From positions 1,309,501 through 1,373,500 of the forward strand of contig NC_134383.1 of assembly GCF_035582795.1 (NCBI RefSeq): 64,000 nt of DNA. The letters run 5' to 3'. Below are positions 1-11,497 of the stretch, in pieces. Position 1 is the stretch's first letter, and every line of letters begins with the position of its first letter. The stretch comes from Mycteria americana. Taxonomy: Eukaryota > Chordata > Aves > Ciconiiformes > Ciconiidae. A program made the translations under genes and the position numbers. The notes under the pieces were generated by a model that made no database searches, had not been told where the DNA came from, and saw nothing but the letters and a program-made list of their open reading frames with translations.

Positions 1-1979
1 TCATATCTCCCCCTCGCTTGTCTCCGGGCTGTTTCATGTTTTGTCTTGTCAAGGTCGTTTCTGGCAATTTCCAAGACCACTTCAGCTCACTGTGGCTTTA
101 TTACCCTTATTCTATTAAGTATCTGGCCAGGGTAGCAAATGCAGGGGCAGATAGAAAGCTAAAAAACAAAGCTACAAAAGCAATTCTTCACGGGGCTTTC
201 AGCCAGCAGGACAGCTTTTCATGGGCTCCTCTCCTGCCCTTTTCATAAAGCTGTCATCCAGTCCCGTTACAATGGTTGTCTCGCTCCGGAGCTTTATGTC
301 AAGGCTGGGGGCCGGGCTGCGTGCAGGAGCGGTCCAAGGCCGGCTCAGCTGGGCGCCCGGGGAGGGGCTGCCTGTGGGACGGGCAGAGATGCTGGGTCGC
401 TGCCGGAGCGGGGGGGGTTCACCCTGGGAAATGGGGAGAAGGGTGTTGCGCTGGCGGGGGAACAGGGCTTTGCTCCAGAGCTGCTCTCCGGCAACTTGGG
501 CTGTGTTAAAATGGGCTAACTCTGCAGATGGGCTGTCGGTACTGATTTCTCCATTTATTTCGGAGCAGCCGTGAATTTGTCCCCAAGTGGTGTTTTAGGC
601 GCCGCTGCTGCAGCAGTGTGCTTGCTGGAGTCCTGCCAGCGGGATCGCTGCACAGTGCTCGCCAGGAATCAGGCGGGATGGGTGATGTGCTGTTCTCTTC
701 CCATGGCTTCTTCCTTTCCCCTTCTCGCCACCTCCAGCAGCCCTTCCAGGCTGTGCATGTTTGCTCCTTGGAGACTGTTCCCTTTAAGGTCGTCTCTCGT
801 GAAAGAGTCGGCTCGCCCTGTGTCTCCGAGCACTGCAGCGAAGGCTGCCTCTGTCCAAACGGGGCATTCGCCGCGTGTGTCCCAGCTGGGGCCTCTCCAG
901 GGCTGGGAGGCTGCAGGTGTGTAGCACGGCCAGCGACAGCAATGGTGGGGAGCAGGGAGGTTCAACACCTGCCCTCGTTTTTCCGGCTCTGATTCTTCGG
1001 CGCGGTGCATTGCGCGCTGGGAATCCTAGGTTCAGATGGATGGGGATGTGGGGACGCTGCGTGATCGTAATACGATTTGAGCTGCTGGTACGGCATAAGA
1101 CAAAGCCAAATGTGGCCGGAGGATGTGTGAGGCACACGGACGCATGCAGGGGCTGGGATGCTACTGTGCACAGTTGTGCTCTGCCTGCGGAGGGAGAGCT
1201 GGGAAGGAGGAGCGCGACTGCTGCTGTACATGCTGGGGAGAGGAAAGCTGTTGGAGCCAGAGGACTGCTGAGGCACAGGGAGAACACTATGTGGGTCACC
1301 TGGTCACGCAGAAACGGAGGCTGATGGTTAGAGGCAGACCCTTAAAAACAAAACACAAACCACCACCAAACCTTGAATCACCCCCCCTCTTGCTGTGCGT
1401 GATCCGCGCTTGCGTGTCTTTGCCCACTGGAGAGCTGCGATAAGAACTACTGGAGGAGGTCTCTGATGGCAACACACATTGTCCAGGTAGGCACTTTTGG
1501 GGACAGGTCCCCTGCCCCACTCCTGTGGCAGCCGCCGTGCAAAGAGCACAGGGCGGCTCTGAGCAGTCCGAAGCCCCACCTGAACTGTAGGCGCCTTCTG
1601 GGCGGGGGAGGCTTTGCCGTAATCCTGCTGAGAAGCAGTCCTGAGCAGAGGAGGTCTGCCCTGGCCCGTGGGTCAGAGGCGCGGGGCGCGTGCGTGCGTG
1701 TCTGTGCGCACTGGCCTGCGTATGTATGTGGAGAAGAGGATTTGCCTTTCCTGGAATGCCAGTACTGTGTATGGTGGGGAAACTTGGCGATTAGAAGAGC
1801 AAAAGGACAGGGCGCGATTACCCTGCCGAGATGGACGCGAGCCGTAAGCTCATTAAGGGGCTCGCGGTCTGCCTGCTGGAGAAGGGGCGTTTCAGTCCCT
1901 GGCTCTTCGGAGATCACCGTGCGTTCTTCCCAGAGCTTTGGCTTCCTGGAGCGGAGGGAGCCCCTCGGACACCCCAGCC
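1..1979. other. Upstream flank, no supported gene
   Basis: GC-rich sequence with several open frames but no recognisable protein. The only exon-like point is at about 1465-1486, where ATG GCA ACA CAC ATT GTC CAG is followed by a GTAGGC donor. It could be a 5' exon of the plus-strand gene that follows. A possible acceptor (TTCTTCCCAG, ending 1933) lies just before the exon with the first confident ATG at 1980. No promoter motif could be assigned. Confidence 0.4.
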
Positions 1980-2033
1980 ATGCTGGCCACCCTGATGACA
2001 GCCCTGTTCTTTGTGGTGAGGGCATTTGGACAG
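1980..2033 (+). CDS. PCP4-like gene, first supported coding exon
   Basis: ATG at 1980 sits in a good initiation context (CAGCC before ATG). It encodes 18 residues, mainly hydrophobic (MLATLMTALFFVV...), and ends CAG before a GTGAGT donor, phase 0. The frame is also open upstream to a possible acceptor ending at 1933, so the true start could lie in an earlier exon. Confidence 0.5.
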
Positions 2034-5000
2034 GTGAGTCTGGGCTGGCCCTGCAGCAGGTAGCAGTTAATGTTTTCCGCTTTGTTTCTAGAAGCCTGTG
2101 GGTTACCTTATTAGAGCAGGTGGGGAGCAGCGGGGAACGTGGGCTCGGCCGTTCGTGTGGGCTGGGGACGCCCCAGGCTCCTGCTCCAGCCCAGCCGTGG
2201 CTGTGCCGTGAGCCCCTGCGGTGCCATGCAGCCCAGCGGGTCCGCTCGCCCTCGGCAAGGTGCCCGTGGTGTTGGCTTGGGAGCCTGTGCGAGTTTCGGC
2301 ACCGTAGCGTTAGCTTTGCAGAGGGCGCTTTCCCCTTGTGCCCGCGCACGCAGGAACCCAGCGCAGGTACTTGGGCTTCCCAGTCTGGCGAGCGAGCGCT
2401 GCGAACGCGCGCCTTGAGTCTCGGGGCTCTTTGGGTTGGGGAGGAAGGAAAACCCTCCCCGGGCTAGGGCCGCTCTCTGTTGGGGAGGGGAGAGAAAGTG
2501 GCAACGGTGGCTAGGCTGGCCATGAGCTGCGTCACCAGCCTGGCTGGCCCCGAGGACAGGCTGCCTGCGCCTCTGGCCTCCGTAGCTCCTTCCCCAGGGC
2601 CAGCGCCCGAGGGTCCCGCGGCGCGTGCAGCAGCGTGCCCTGGCCCTGCTGCGTGGCGCGGGATGCAGGGAGGGGACGGGACGGGATGGGACTGTCCCGC
2701 TGTCAGCGGGAGCCTGCGGCAGAGCTGAGCCCTGCCTCTCCTGCGGTCTCCAGACCAGCTCCTGCCCTCTGCAATTCCCTGGCCCCAGAAACGCCTTGGG
2801 GCAGGGAGAGGAGGCAGAGGTCTCTGTTTGCGCTGGCGGGCAACGGCCTTCTGTGCCTCTCTAAACCAGGCCACCCTGGGCAGGAGGTCTGGGCCACCCA
2901 TACTTCGTGCAGAGCCTCACCCATGAGCTCTGCAGCCCCACTACCTCGTGATGAGGATCGCTCATCGGCGTGGTGCCGGGAAGACACGCGGAGCATCACC
3001 ACAGCTGCCGAGGCCGCCGTGGGCTGTGGGCGCCCGTGATGCATATGGAGGAGCAGCTCTTTCTGTTGCTTCTCTGCTTCTCTCCTCTTACCTGCTGCAA
3101 ATCCTTTCCGTGTCCAGCTTGGGACCAGCCTGTTCCATGAAGAGCCCCTGCCGTACCTCGTGTACCAGCCCCTGCCCTGGCAGATCCAGTGCGTGACCCA
3201 GAGCCGCCGCACCAGCCGGGACAGCGAGGTGAGGGCTGGTTTCTTTGCGGGCACTCAGCGGTGGCGGGGGGAGCGGGCAGTGCCTGCTGCAGGAGCAGCG
3301 CGCATCTGTTAACCAAACAGGCTGCTTGGAGCAGAAGGCTTGGGCAAGGGGGAGAGATTTTTTTTTTTTTTTCCCTTGAAAGACAGAAAATAGGGTCATG
3401 CCAGGAGGCAGGATAAGCTGAAAAATGTAGGACATGTATTTGTAGACAAAATCAAGCTTATTTTGGGGAATGGCAGTATCCCCTGCCAGACCTGATGTCC
3501 CAGGTGCTGCAGTATCGTGGTGGGGGCTGGAGATGAGGAAATAAACCCAGCGAGCCTGGTTCCACGCGGGTGTGAAAGGCAGGTCTGGCGAGGCTAGCCT
3601 GTGCAATGTACGTCCTAGGGTGCTACCCGCGCATCTCGCAGATCTGATTTCTGATACAGAGCTCTTTTCTGCTTCTCCTGGGAGGACTTCTCACAAATGC
3701 AAATTAATTAATCAGTGCTCTGTAGTGCTCTTTAAGGGAACAACAGTAAGTATTTTCAAGTTTCCCAAGGGGAATGGATAGTGGAAAGCTTGGTGAAGCT
3801 AGCCCTGTCCCTTCAGGGCTAGCCCTTTCCCAGCTGGCCTGAAAGGGACTGTTCTTGCTGCCTCTGCCCGAGATATAACTAACTCTGCGGCATTTTTGTT
3901 CTGCACCTTTCTAGAAAGGCAGGAGCTCTCGGCACAACAGCATCTACTCGATTTCTGGAGAGAAAGGTGAGTATGGAGCGGGCAGGGAGACAGCCCTGCC
4001 CACGGAGTGGGGGAAAGTCATGGTTGTGACAATGGGACATGACAGAAGAGCAGGCATTGCAGTACCTGGACCCTTCTTGGCCTCTTGCTTCTCCCAAAAA
4101 ATCTCTCTGTGACATTAAGAGGTATTTTGGAAGGCAGCTCTTCCAGTGGGAGGGAAGCCCTCTCAGCTCTGTCTCTCCAGCCAGCCTATGGCTTGCCGGC
4201 TGCGCTGTATTTTCGGTCGGTTCTCCTCCCTGTGGAGGGTGCCCTTCTGGCCACCCCTGGGAGGGCGTGTGACCATGGCCAGGATGGCGACACACTCAGT
4301 AAAACCTGTCGTATCAGCAAGTGAAGCCCCCAGTGTTGCACGGCTGAATATACCACTGCGCGTGTGTGCGTGTGTGCAAATCCCTGCCTCCCTCTCCCCA
4401 CGAAACCTGCCTCAGCGACTCACGTGGGTCACGGTCCCCCAAAACAGTGCCCCTTCCTCTTCTCCTTGGCCTGGCAAAACCACCCTGAATTTGTCCCCCG
4501 CTCCTCCTCCTTGCTCTTGGCTCTAAGCCTCTGCCCCCTCTGCTGAAGTCAAGTGCTCAGCAAAGAGGATTTGAGCACTTCTGTTCTCCGTGCGGCTCGG
4601 GCAGCAAGCAGATAAAGGCAGGGAAAGCGACGCTCCGGCGGCGCGGGGCTGGGCAGGGGGCTGCCGGCCGCGGCAGAGCGGGCAGGGTGCTGCGCTGCGA
4701 GGCTGCTCCTCAATGGACGGCCCGCTCCGGCCAGCCTGGTCCCCGTTGTGGGGGTTTCGCTGCCCTGTCAGTAGGTGAGGGTCCCCAGGGCTGACAGTGG
4801 CACTGGTGTGGTGCAGCGGCAGGGCGTTACTGGTGGGCCCAGCTCCTTCAGCGGGTGGATTTCTCATAGAGCTGTCGGCAGCCCACACGTCCGGGGGCTC
4901 GTTCCTGCAAACGTGCAGCAGCACATAGAAGCATAGAAGGGTTTGGGTTGGAAGGGACCTTAAAGACGATCTAGTTCCAACCCCCCGCCGTGGGCAGGGA

Positions 5001-6617
5001 CACCTTCCACCAGCCCAAGCTGCTCAAAGCCCCGTCCAGCCTGGCCTTGAACACTTGAGGGATGGGGCATCCACAGCTTCTCGGGGCAAGCTGTTCCACT
5101 GCCTCAGCACCCTCACAGGGAAGAATTTCTTCCTTCTGTCTGACCTAAATCTACCCTCTTTCAGTTTAAAACTGTTATCCCTTGTCCTATTGCTACATGC
5201 CCTTGTACAGAGTCCCTCTCCAGTTTGCTTGTAGAGCCCCTGCATGTATTGCAAGGCTGCTGTAAGGTCTCCCCGGAGCCTTCTCTTCTCCAGGCTGGAC
5301 AACCCCAGCTCTCTCAGCCTTTCTCCATAGGAGAGGAGCTCCAGCCCCCTGATCATCTTCGTGGTCTTTCTCTGTGCTCACTCCAACAGGTCCATGTCCT
5401 TCTTATGTTGGGGGCCCCAGGGGTTATGGTGGGGTCTCACCAGAGTGAAGTGTAGAGGAGAATTCCCCTCCCTCGACTGCTGGCCATGCTTCTTTTGATG
5501 CAGCCCAGGAGACGGTTGGCTTGCTGGGCTGCGAGCGCACGTTGCTGGGGTCACGTTGAGCTTCTCGTCGACCGAGGCCCCCGAGCCCTTCTCCTCAGGG
5601 CTGCTCTCAGTCCGTTCTCCGCCCAGCCTGTGTTTGCGCTTGGCGTTGCCCCGACCCACGTGCAGGACCTTGCCCTTGGCCGTGCTGAGCTTCACGAGGT
5701 TCGCACGGGCCCACCTCTCGAGTCTGGCACTACGTGCCCCGGTGGCTCCCCGGCCTCCGGCGTTTGATTTTTGCAGTGTGCAGGATTTATGGCTGACGGT
5801 GTAGCTTGGTAAGCGGGGCAGGAGGGAGCCAATTCCCGGTGCGGACTCCTTCTATGTAGCTTTTTACTTTGCAGTTTCTTTTAGGATGTGAATAAAAACG
5901 GGTTCAGGTGACAGTGGTGAGTTTATACAGCAGCATCTGGCACCAGGATTCCTGATGGCTGCTCGGGGGGTGCTTAGCAGTGACACACTCGCTTAAAGGA
6001 GCACTGCTGAGTGGCTTTGATTCAGTTCCCGTTGAATTCCACAATACTTCCCTAATGCCACATTAAGCGTGGGGTGGGGAGGGCTCCCATTTGTCAGCAC
6101 GAGAGCTTTGTTGCTGTACAGTGCCAGGCTTTTTTTTCTAATCTTATTTGTGTGTGTGAAAGTAAGGGAGTATCATATTTGGTGATTAAACGTGGGGAAG
6201 CTGAGGTCTCCGGGGAGTAAAGCTGTGTAAATAGAGGGCTTAGCGCTGCCAGGGAGGCTGGGCTGTTCTGTGCATCCTCTTCCCTGCTCCGTCTCCCTCT
6301 GCCATGGAGGTGGACTCGTGGCTCCGTGCTGCGGACTCTCCAGCCTCTTTTCCCTCCGTAACGCAGGGAAGCCCTCCGGCCCGTGGGCGTGCTGCGGGGA
6401 GCCGGGGGCCAGGCTGGCCCCGCTCTGCCCAGCGGACCCTGTTCAGGGCCACCGGCACCGCCTGCGCTCACTGTGACCCTCGGTTGTCATCCCAGGCAAC
6501 GTAACCCCTGATGCCAGCAGCGAGAGCAAGTTCTTCAGCGATCCTTCCGAGAAGGCGGCCGTCACCATCCAGACCCACTTCAGGAGATACCAGCAGCAGA
6601 AGCAGGAGAAGAAGTAG
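1980..6617 (+). CDS. Small IQ-motif protein, PCP4/PEP-19-like C-terminus (4 exons, 112 aa)
   Basis: Four exons, 1980-2033, 3118-3228, 3915-3966 and 6496-6617, with GT-AG borders and phases 0, 0, 1. They join into 339 nt: 112 residues and a TAG stop. Residues 1-18 are hydrophobic, either a signal-anchor or an artefact of an internal ATG. Residues 19-72 are Pro- and Tyr-containing, then Arg/Ser-rich with an RRTS kinase-like site. Residues 84-92 hold an acidic run, and 93-108 are an IQ motif (AAVTIQTHFRRYQQQK). In PCP4/PEP-19 and PCP4L1 the same acidic-plus-IQ unit binds calmodulin and changes its calcium kinetics, so calmodulin binding is the likely role; that is inference. The protein is longer than the 62-residue PCP4 and I do not recognise its first 70 residues. 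Extra upstream exons are possible. It converges on DSCAML1. Confidence 0.62.
2034..3117 (+). other. Intron 1 of the PCP4-like gene
   Basis: GC-rich intron between GTGAGT and CAG borders. No repeat or conserved element is evident. Confidence 0.5.
3118..3228 (+). CDS. PCP4-like gene, second exon
   Basis: Acceptor CCGTGTCCAG ends at 3117 and donor GTGAGG starts at 3229. The exon is 111 nt, phase 0 to 0, 37 residues. It holds a Pro/Tyr-rich stretch (PLPYLVYQPLPW) and ends in a basic SRRTSRDSE segment, a potential basophilic-kinase site. Confidence 0.58.
3915..3966 (+). CDS. PCP4-like gene, third exon
   Basis: Acceptor TTTCTAG ends at 3914 after a T-rich tract, and donor GTGAGT starts at 3967. 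The exon is 52 nt, phase 0 to 1. It encodes a Ser/Arg-rich linker (KGRSSRHNSIYSISGEK), and its last base completes a Gly codon with the next exon. Confidence 0.58.
3967..6495 (+). other. Intron 3 of the PCP4-like gene
   Basis: A 2.5 kb intron with an antisense CR1 fragment at about 4923-5768. The part from 5860 to 6200 is more AT-rich, without a recognisable element. Confidence 0.5.
4923..5768 (-). mobile_element. CR1 LINE fragment (5'-truncated, degraded)
   Basis: The minus strand carries the 3' portion of a CR1 non-LTR retrotransposon. Two adjacent frames (about 5695-5378 and 5356-5024) match the C-terminal part of CR1 ORF2, with LGGERTESSPEEK, QHKKDMDLLE, MIRGLELLSYGERLRELG, SLEKRRLRGDL and WNSLPREAV. 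The frames are offset, so at least one frameshift has occurred. The 3' end is marked by short copies of the CR1 terminal octamer (on the plus strand CATAGAAG CATAGAAG at about 4924-4939). Similarity fades near 5768, consistent with the usual 5' truncation. It is the only transposon I can identify and it is not intact. Confidence 0.93.
6496..6617 (+). CDS. PCP4-like gene, terminal coding exon with IQ motif
   Basis: Acceptor TCATCCCAG ends at 6495. The exon encodes 39 residues after the split Gly and stops at TAG 6615-6617. FFSDPSEKAAVTIQTHFRRY lines up with the acidic-plus-IQ region of PCP4 (there ETERAAVAIQSQFRKFQ): conserved Ile-Gln, aromatic at +5 and Arg/Lys cluster. This is the strongest protein-level evidence for the gene. 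Confidence 0.7.
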
Positions 6618-8550
6618 AGGCGTCAGCCGCCCGTGCTCTGCCCCGTCCCTCCTTTTGGCTGTTCTGTACCCCAGAGAGATTTGTGGCCGTGGTGACTGTG
6701 AACCCGCTCCCCGATACGTAGCTTCTGGTGCAAGCGCGGCTGTAGATACTCTGCTCTTCGTGTTGGTTGCTGCTCGGAGTGAGATCTCTTTCCTGGTCAG
6801 TCCTTCCCCAGACAGCGTTGCCTCGTGGGCCAGGGTACGATGGGTGAGGGGCTGTTTGATGGGACCTCGGCACCCAGGGAGTGACACGGCATTTGCAAGC
6901 CTTTCCTTGGTGGCAGCTGGCCAAGGGCAAGTTTAAGGCCCAGCAGCTGGGGCGGTGGGAGGGGGCCCTGCACAGCTGACGGTGTGGCTGGCTGGTCTCT
7001 GCCCAGCTGGGGCTCGCTTGCGGGGCTGTAGCCCTCCCCTCTGCCTCCACCTCTGTTCTGCCTCCGGAGCTGGGGGGGAAGGACTGCCTTTGTCCCCTGC
7101 TCCAGCAGCTGGCTCAGAGCTTCTGAGCATGATACCCAGGAGCTGGCCCGGAGCGGGATGTCACCGAGGGGCCGTGCCGCAGGCAGCGAAGGGCGCAGGA
7201 GCTGAGCTGTGTGCTGACCGTGAGCTGATCTTACTTTTCTTGGGGAGAACTGCTTGGGGTGGCCTGGTTTCAGAGCAGGGACGGGGTGGGGGGGGGGGGG
7301 ACTCTGTCTGTGTGGCTGTATGTGCCGAGGCTCAACCTGCTCTCGGCGGAGCTGGGCTCCTTCCCGAGACAGCCCTGTGATAACTCTGGCATTTGGGTTA
7401 GTGCCCACCGTCACCCAGCCACCCTGCCCTGCTCTTTTGGTCCAGCAAAGCTGAACAGAGACCTGCTCCCAGTCTGGCGGGGACAGGGCCCCAAGGTTAT
7501 CTCGGGTTTTAGCACCCATTTTTCAGTGCTGGCTTTTGGAGGGTGCAGAGATGTTGAAAAAGAGGGAATATGGAAGCCCCGAGCTCTGGGCCAGCAGAGG
7601 AACAGGAGGAGGGCTGCTGTGAGCAGGGAGGGTGTGCGAAGTCGGTGAGGGGCCGTGTGCTGTGGCACGGTGGGTGCTGTGGGAAGGAGCAGGGCACGGG
7701 GGAGATGCTGGCTGTCAACGGTGCCGCTCTGACCGCTGGCGTGTGGGCTCCGCTGCCGCCTCGCTGGGGCCGATGCTGGATTTTCTGTGCAGAGCTGCTG
7801 AGCTGTGCCCGTAGAGCCCTGGCTGCTTGCAGGCTGCCCTTTCGGTCCTCTCCAGCCACCAGTGTCCTCGGCCCTTCTTACAAGGGCTCCGGTCCCCAGC
7901 GGCCCCCGCTTCTCTTCAGCTTGTACGCGCTGGCGTTTGGTGTCTGGCTTCTGCTTGGGCTCGGTTACTGCCCGCTGGTTGTGGTTGGCATCCCGCGCCG
8001 CCGGCAGCCCTTCTCGGAGGTGCGTTAGGAGAGCAGGGCTGGCGATGGCTCGGTCTGTCGCTCTGCGGTGGTGCGAGCGGCCGGGCTCGGCCGCGGGCAG
8101 GGCTCCTGGGCCTGGGCTAGCTGACTGCAGGAGGGCTGCGCCGTGCACGGCACGGGGGCTGGGGTTTGGCTGGAGCGCTGTGCCAGGCAGCCGGTAAAGC
8201 AGACCGAAAACCAAACCAGCTCTTCGGATTTTGGCGCTCGATGGGGTTTCTTTTGCCCGCTTACCTGTTGAAGGCGGCGTTTGGCTCGTGGGGCTTGAAC
8301 GGGCTGCTCTCCTTCGACTCGTGGTTGGGTGCTGCGTGCAGCGCGGGGGGGAGAGCCTGCTGCCACGGTGAGGGGCAGCGGGCTTGCTGCCAGCGGGGCC
8401 GTGCTGGGGTCTCACGGTTGAGCGCTGGGAATTTGGACGTCTTAACCAAGTACGCAAAGCCAGGGTTGGGAGCTGCTGGGTGGGGAATTCTTGCGAAGTA
8501 GAAGGAAATCTGTACTAGCCAATTACAATAAAGATGTGTTAATCGCTGTT
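6618..8550 (+). other. 3' UTR of the PCP4-like gene
   Basis: About 1.9 kb runs from the TAG stop to the first good poly(A) signal. No plus-strand frame in it resembles a known protein. It contains a G-run at about 7287-7301. The extent is inferred from the signal at 8527; earlier cleavage cannot be excluded. Confidence 0.5.
8527..8532 (+). terminator. Poly(A) signal AATAAA, PCP4-like gene
   Basis: AATAAA in the context CAATTACAATAAAGATGTG, followed within 30 nt by GT- and T-rich sequence (GATGTGTTAATC, CTCCTCTTTTATC) typical of a downstream element. Confidence 0.6.
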
Positions 8551-11474
8551 AATCTGCTCCTCTTTTATCTTGCTAATCCCCTTACTCTGACAGCTTGAGA
8601 ACACGTTTGCTTTTTCTTGTCCCTTCTATTTAAGGCCTGGGATTGTCATTTCAGAGGTGCTGCATGGTTGCCTAGCTGTGACACTGCTTTGGGGGGGGGT
8701 GGGCACCTGGCTCTCCTTAAAACCTGTACCGCGTAAAGGCTTTGAAGCCGAATGCGCACTGCACCCGTTTTGCAGTCCTTGGAAAAATGCTCGGGAAATG
8801 CTCGTTTGCTTGCCAGCACTTCCCGCTGATCTCGGGGAGAGAGAGAAGGGGCAGGACTGGTCTCGCTCGGGTGAAGGCAAACGCTAACCCGCGTACCGAG
8901 TAGGGACGAGGCGATGCGGGCTGGGACGTGCGGCCGCTGCTGCGTGGACCCCTGGAGCGGCGAGAGGGTCGTCAGCCGCCAGCGCGCTGCAGCCCCCTGC
9001 CCGGGAGGGTACGAGGGGACGTGTGGCCAGGAGCGTCCCGGGAGGCTCTGGAGGATGCGAAAGGCTGAGTCGCTGGTGCCTCTCTGGCCCCTCGGTATTT
9101 TCCCTTGACGACTTGCTTGAAGGTAAGCTAAGCCAGCTCTCGCCGGTTCAAAGAGAGACCCTGTCAGAGGGGCGTAGCGTGATCTTCAGCATCCAGTTGC
9201 CTCGCTCCTGTGGCGTGTGCAACGGCCGTACAAAATCCGTGCACTCCTCGCGTGCTAAATTGGAACCTCACCACGGCTTTTGTCTCCAAAAACCTGTTAA
9301 AACTGAATGAATGAGAAAAGTCAGGAGTACAAGTAAATGCTATTCAGAACACATCTTTGGATTCATAATTAAAAAAAAAACCCAACCCAAAGTAGGTACT
9401 GCAGAAGCGGCCTAACCCGATGTCATGCATGGAGTTGGAGGCTGGCTGATTGCTCTTGACGTGAATTCTCGGCGCGTCAAAACGGAAGGCTCCAGATGCA
9501 GGGCGGGAGCCCAGATCCTCTTGCTGAGCATATTGGAAACCGCTGGCAGAGGCGGAGCGGCTCACGCAGAGGAAACGCAACGTCCCGGAAAGGTTTGGTT
9601 CACCAGAAGCACGCTCTGTCTGTGCCCGAGGAAAGCTCTACAGGGAGGCGAGGGGTGGGGGGGGTTCGGTGCGAAGCCACGCGTGGGAAGTACCAGCCCG
9701 GGCACGATCCCCGATGCCTTCCCCCCAGCCTGTTCGTGGCGCGTGCTCCTCTGCCCCGGGGATGCTCCGCAGCAGGGGATGGCTCCGAGCGTTAGCAGGA
9801 TAATGGCCCAAACCTGATAAAAAAATGGGCACAAGAAATTGTCATACCCGCTTGTTTCCCGAGCCTCAAGCGTGACCAGCTGCCAGGCTAGCGCCAAGGC
9901 ACTTCCAGCTCTACCGCATTTAAGGGTTTAGAACCAGATGGCGAAGGAGGAGCTCCTGGCCAAGTGCGAGGGCACGAGCAGGTAAGGGCTCTGCAAGCTG
10001 GACGTGGAAATGGCAGGTGCTGCCACCAGTACCAGCAACCACTTTATTTGCATATCGTTGTTTGGGTTGTTCATTTAAAAAAAAGTATTGAGGAGGTACT
10101 CAAAAGTTAAGTCTGTAGCAACTGATTATAACTGTTGTGGTAAAACCCGTGCTTTTTTCAAGAGGAAAAAAATGGGAGAATGGTGAAAAGCTCTGCAGCG
10201 ATGTTAGCACTGCTAGTTTAGGGTAAAATAGGAAGCTTGTACTTACAAAGGGATGTTTGTAAGGGAAGAAGAGATGGAAGCAGGGGGTAGCAAGGATGGA
10301 TGGAGAAGAGAATGAAAACAGTAGCTTATAAACTACAGGCAAGGCGGCAATGAAAGGGCCGTTAGTTAATTAGACCTCTGCTAGCACTGGACCCTCCTCG
10401 GGAAAGGAAAGTGGGTTCTGGTGTGGGTAACCTATACAGCTGTTGGCAACGGCCTTCGCTATTTCGCTCGTCCTGGGGCAGCAGAACAGGGAGGGAAGGT
10501 GCCAGCCCTGGGCTGCTTGCGGGAGCTGCTCTGTTCTCACTGTCAGCGGCGCACGTATGAAAGGGGAAGGTATAACCTGTGCTACTGTGGTGCTTAACTG
10601 CTGTGGCTGGTGGTAAAAACCAAGAGGAAAGTAAGTGCCAGGTGGGGCTGCGCTGCGCTTCACTGGACTTCACCGCACGGGGCCGTGACCTGGTGGAGCT
10701 CCGCTGTGGCTCACCCTGCCGGGGCGGGCCGTGGCCCCCTGCATCGCTGGGGGCTTGGGCCTTACGGTCCCGTGCCACGATTCACCAGGACGGAAGGCAC
10801 TCCAGCCCCATTCATGGCACTGTGCTGGATTCGCCGTGCTTCACGCTCTTCCGCGCTTCACCGTGCCCCACCGCTCCGCCACAATTCGTCATGCTCCACT
10901 GCGACAGGCGCTACGGTGCCGTGCCTCGCCTCCTGCTCCCATGCGGCATCCGCACAGCGCAGCGCTGCGTCGCAAAAGAAGAGCCCTGCTGTGAGTGAAG
11001 GGCCGCGCTTTGCCGGATTCGCGCACAAAACCGGAGCTGCGCTGGACTTACCCTGCGCTGCCAGAGCAACGCCGTGCCGGGCCGGAGCCCTGCGGTGGCT
11101 CGCAAGGGTTTGCACCCCAGTTCCTCCCTCCAGCCAAGCCGGGTTCACTGTCCTGCACGGTGGGTCATCCTGCGGGGCTGGAGCTAGCTGGCACTTGGGC
11201 AGGGCTGGGCTGGGCTTACCTGCGAGTAGGTGCCGCTCGCCGGGGGCCGTGGGTGCCGTGGCAGGGGCTGGGGTGCCGGTTCCTGGGACCCCGCTCCCCT
11301 CCCTTCCCCTCCGGCTGCCCCAGGGCTCCGCGCGCCGGCGCAGCTCAGTGAGGAGCGGGCAGTACGAGTCCCGGGGCTCCTGCGGCGCGCGCCGGGGCTC
11401 CTGGCCGCAGCTGGGCTGCCCCGCTCCAGCCTCCTGCGCTGTTCGGCCCCGGCCCCTGCCCCGCTCACTTAACA
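8551..11474. other. Intergenic region between convergent genes
   Basis: Runs between the two inferred poly(A) sites. It contains an exon-like ATG-plus-donor at 9938-9981, an AT-rich stretch at about 10030-10360, and a GC-rich block at 10640-11080 with many loosely repeated CTTCACCG/CACCGTGC words. No convincing gene. Confidence 0.5.
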
Positions 11475-11497
11475 AACACCCCCATATAAACATAACC

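Noticed and set aside
1466-2467. 333-codon plus-strand open frame overlapping the first exon of the IQ gene
   Set aside because: It runs in a different frame from the supported exon, through an obvious donor, with low-complexity composition.
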